20,919 nt of DNA from a virus, in IMG/VR virus record IMGVR_UViG_3300032285_001208, positions 1 to 20,919 of that record; one strand, 5' to 3'. The position numbers and the translations under genes were made by a program. This document shows positions 19,892-20,919 of the stretch, one piece after another (positions within the stretch are counted from its first letter, which is position 1; each line of letters starts with the position of its first letter). The notes under the pieces were generated by a model that saw only the letters and a list, made by a program, of their open reading frames with translations, had not been told where the DNA came from and made no database searches.

Positions 19892-20919
19892 TATTTTCCT
19901 TCCTTTCTTCTGGCAGATGAGCCAGAGCTAGATGCGGTAGAGGTAGCTGCAGAAGTAGCGGCTCCAATAGCGGCAGTAGTTACTTGAGTAAGCACAACTG
20001 CTGCTACAACTTCTTTCTTTGCGGTGGCACGATGTGCAGGTGACATATCGGCACCAAAGTTACCCAAAGCGTTAAACACACCAAGTACAGCTACTGCTGC
20101 CTGACCAACACCAGGGATGTTTGCTAATGCTTCGGGAACTTCTGGGTCGTCTGCTTGAGCAACTACTGCCAAAGCATCAAGAGCTTTTGCATACTCAGGA
20201 GATTCTTCTGAAGCAGATGCTAGAACAATATTTGCGGCAGTAGTTAATTGTTGAACCTGTGTGTCAGTCAATTCTTGAGGAGCAATAGATACTAATGCGG
20301 CTATAGCTGCTACGGATTCTTTTGGTGTAGCTGGTTCTACTGTAGGTTCTGGAGTTGGGGTGGGTGTAGGAGTATTGCTTGGCTCAGGAGTAGGTTGTGC
20401 AGGCTCTGTAGGTATAGGAGTAGGAACTTCAGTAGGTTGAATTGTAGGAGTTGGCTCTGGGGTTGCAGTAGGCTCTGGAGTCGGAGTCTCTGTAGGAGTT
20501 GGGGTTGGAGTTGCAGAAGCGGCTGCAGCTGCAGCTGCTGCTTCTTCTGCTGCTTTTCTAGCAGCTTCTTCAGCAGCGGCTTGTGCCTCGGCTAATGCTT
20601 TTGCTTCTGCTGCAGCTTCTGCTTCTGCCTCAGCCGCTAATCTTGCAGCTTCTTCGGCAGCAGCTTTATCTGCTGCGGCTTTTTCAGCAGCAGCTTGAGC
20701 AGCGGCAGCTTGCTCTGCAGCAATTCTCTCAGCCTCAGCCTGCGCTGCAGCGGCTTGTTCTGCGGCAATTCTTGCAGCCTCTTTCTCAGCCGCGATACGC
20801 TCTGCCTCAGCCCTAGAAGCTTTTTCTGCAGCAATACGTGCGGCTTCAGCATCTGCAGCAGCTTGTGCTTCTGCAGCTGCAATAGCTGCTTGTCTAGCAG
20901 CTTCTTCAGCAGCAGCCTG
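19891..20919 (-). CDS. Ala/Glu-rich coiled-coil and Pro/Thr-rich protein, C-terminal part
   Basis: The frame is open from the right edge, 342 residues to the stop at 19891; the N-terminus lies outside. Residues from the edge to about 133 are an Ala/Glu/Lys/Arg helix (units such as [13 protein letters not shown] and [17 protein letters not shown]), like TolA or an extended phage stalk. About 60 residues of Pro-Thr-Glu repeats follow ([14 protein letters not shown]). The rest is a compact Ala/Val-rich domain with [15 protein letters not shown] and [16 protein letters not shown], ending in a Ser/Arg tail. A tail fibre, tail-spike linker or other long virion protein fits its place before the lysis genes. 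A TTG at 20271 is only an internal codon. Confidence 0.75.
   Translation of the reverse strand, partial: QAAAEEAARQAAIAAAEAQAAADAEAARIAAEKASRAEAERIAAEKEAARIAAEQAAAAQAEAERIAAEQAAAAQAAAEKAAADKAAAEEAARLAAEAEAEAAAEAKALAEAQAAAEEAARKAAEEAAAAAAAASATPTPTPTETPTPEPTATPEPTPTIQPTEVPTPIPTEPAQPTPEPSNTPTPTPTPEPTVEPATPKESVAAIAALVSIAPQELTDTQVQQLTTAANIVLASASEESPEYAKALDALAVVAQADDPEVPEALANIPGVGQAAVAVLGVFNALGNFGADMSPAHRATAKKEVVAAVVLTQVTTAAIGAATSAATSTASSSGSSARRKEGK

Noticed and set aside
20268-20271. TTG at 20271 as start of a 126-residue gene
   Set aside because: The same frame stays open without a stop to the window edge and forms a sensible repeat protein, so the TTG is an internal Leu codon.
20395-20882. Open frames rich in Cys/Arg or Leu/Gln near the right end
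   Set aside because: They are other frames of the Ala- and Pro/Thr-rich repeat DNA; only the frame ending at 19891 is open to the edge and continues into a folded domain.
20340-20919. Possible CRISPR array or satellite repeat
   Set aside because: The repeats are short, irregular codon-level repeats (GCA/GCT, CCTACT) in one reading frame, with no constant repeat-spacer spacing.
1-20919. tRNA genes
   Set aside because: I saw no cloverleaf with a recognisable T-arm GGTTCRA-type sequence and CCA-adjacent acceptor stem in the intergenic gaps, all of which are short.

Overview
The window looks like part of a tailed (Caudoviricetes) bacteriophage or prophage genome. All genes I accept lie on the minus strand, are tightly packed (mostly ATGA, TGATG or TAATG junctions) and read from right to left. 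A WhiB-like Fe-S regulator, a SpoVS-like protein, several small zinc-ribbon proteins and a phage-type replication/recombination block point to an actinobacterial host. The base composition is moderate (by eye in the mid-40s % GC), so a low-GC actinobacterium such as a freshwater lineage is my guess rather than Streptomyces or Mycobacterium. The host is inference.

Layout in the direction of transcription. (1) 20919-18838: a virion and lysis block. It holds the C-terminal part of a long Ala-rich coiled-coil / Pro-Thr-rich protein, a 55-residue two-helix membrane protein, an M23 endopeptidase (endolysin) and a second membrane protein, and closes with a strong terminator. (2) 18766-12223: an early operon that starts from a promoter giving an apparently leaderless ribbon-helix-helix gene. 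It continues with a MerR-like HTH protein, a single-strand DNA-binding protein, a hairpin, family A DNA polymerase, RecA, a PD-(D/E)XK nuclease and WhiB. (3) 12182-7476: Cas4/RecB-like nuclease, RuvC-like resolvase, a run of small membrane and hypothetical proteins, a double zinc-finger protein, a DUF1599 protein, SpoVS and a small basic protein, closed by a second strong terminator. (4) 7375-805: a small HTH-like protein, a metallophosphoesterase, a series of short unknown proteins, then nucleotidyltransferase-like, HAD-like and queuine tRNA-ribosyltransferase-like proteins, and a weak terminator. (5) 724-1: a promoter and the N-terminal third of a class II (B12-dependent) ribonucleotide reductase that runs off the left end.

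The replication genes form a self-contained set (SSB, polymerase with proofreading, RecA, Cas4-like exonuclease, two junction-type nucleases, nucleotide supply by ribonucleotide reductase). Four candidate DNA-binding regulators (RHH, MerR-like, WhiB, SpoVS) sit at points where they could time expression.

The most striking whole-window signal is not a gene. Reading every line by eye I found no GATC and no CCGG in 20.9 kb, although ATC, GAT, CGG and CCG are all common. That suggests strong selection against two restriction-type palindromes. No tRNA, CRISPR array, insertion sequence or plus-strand gene was found. There is no gene-free stretch over 300 bases; the longest, about 150 bases at 651-804, holds a promoter and a terminator.
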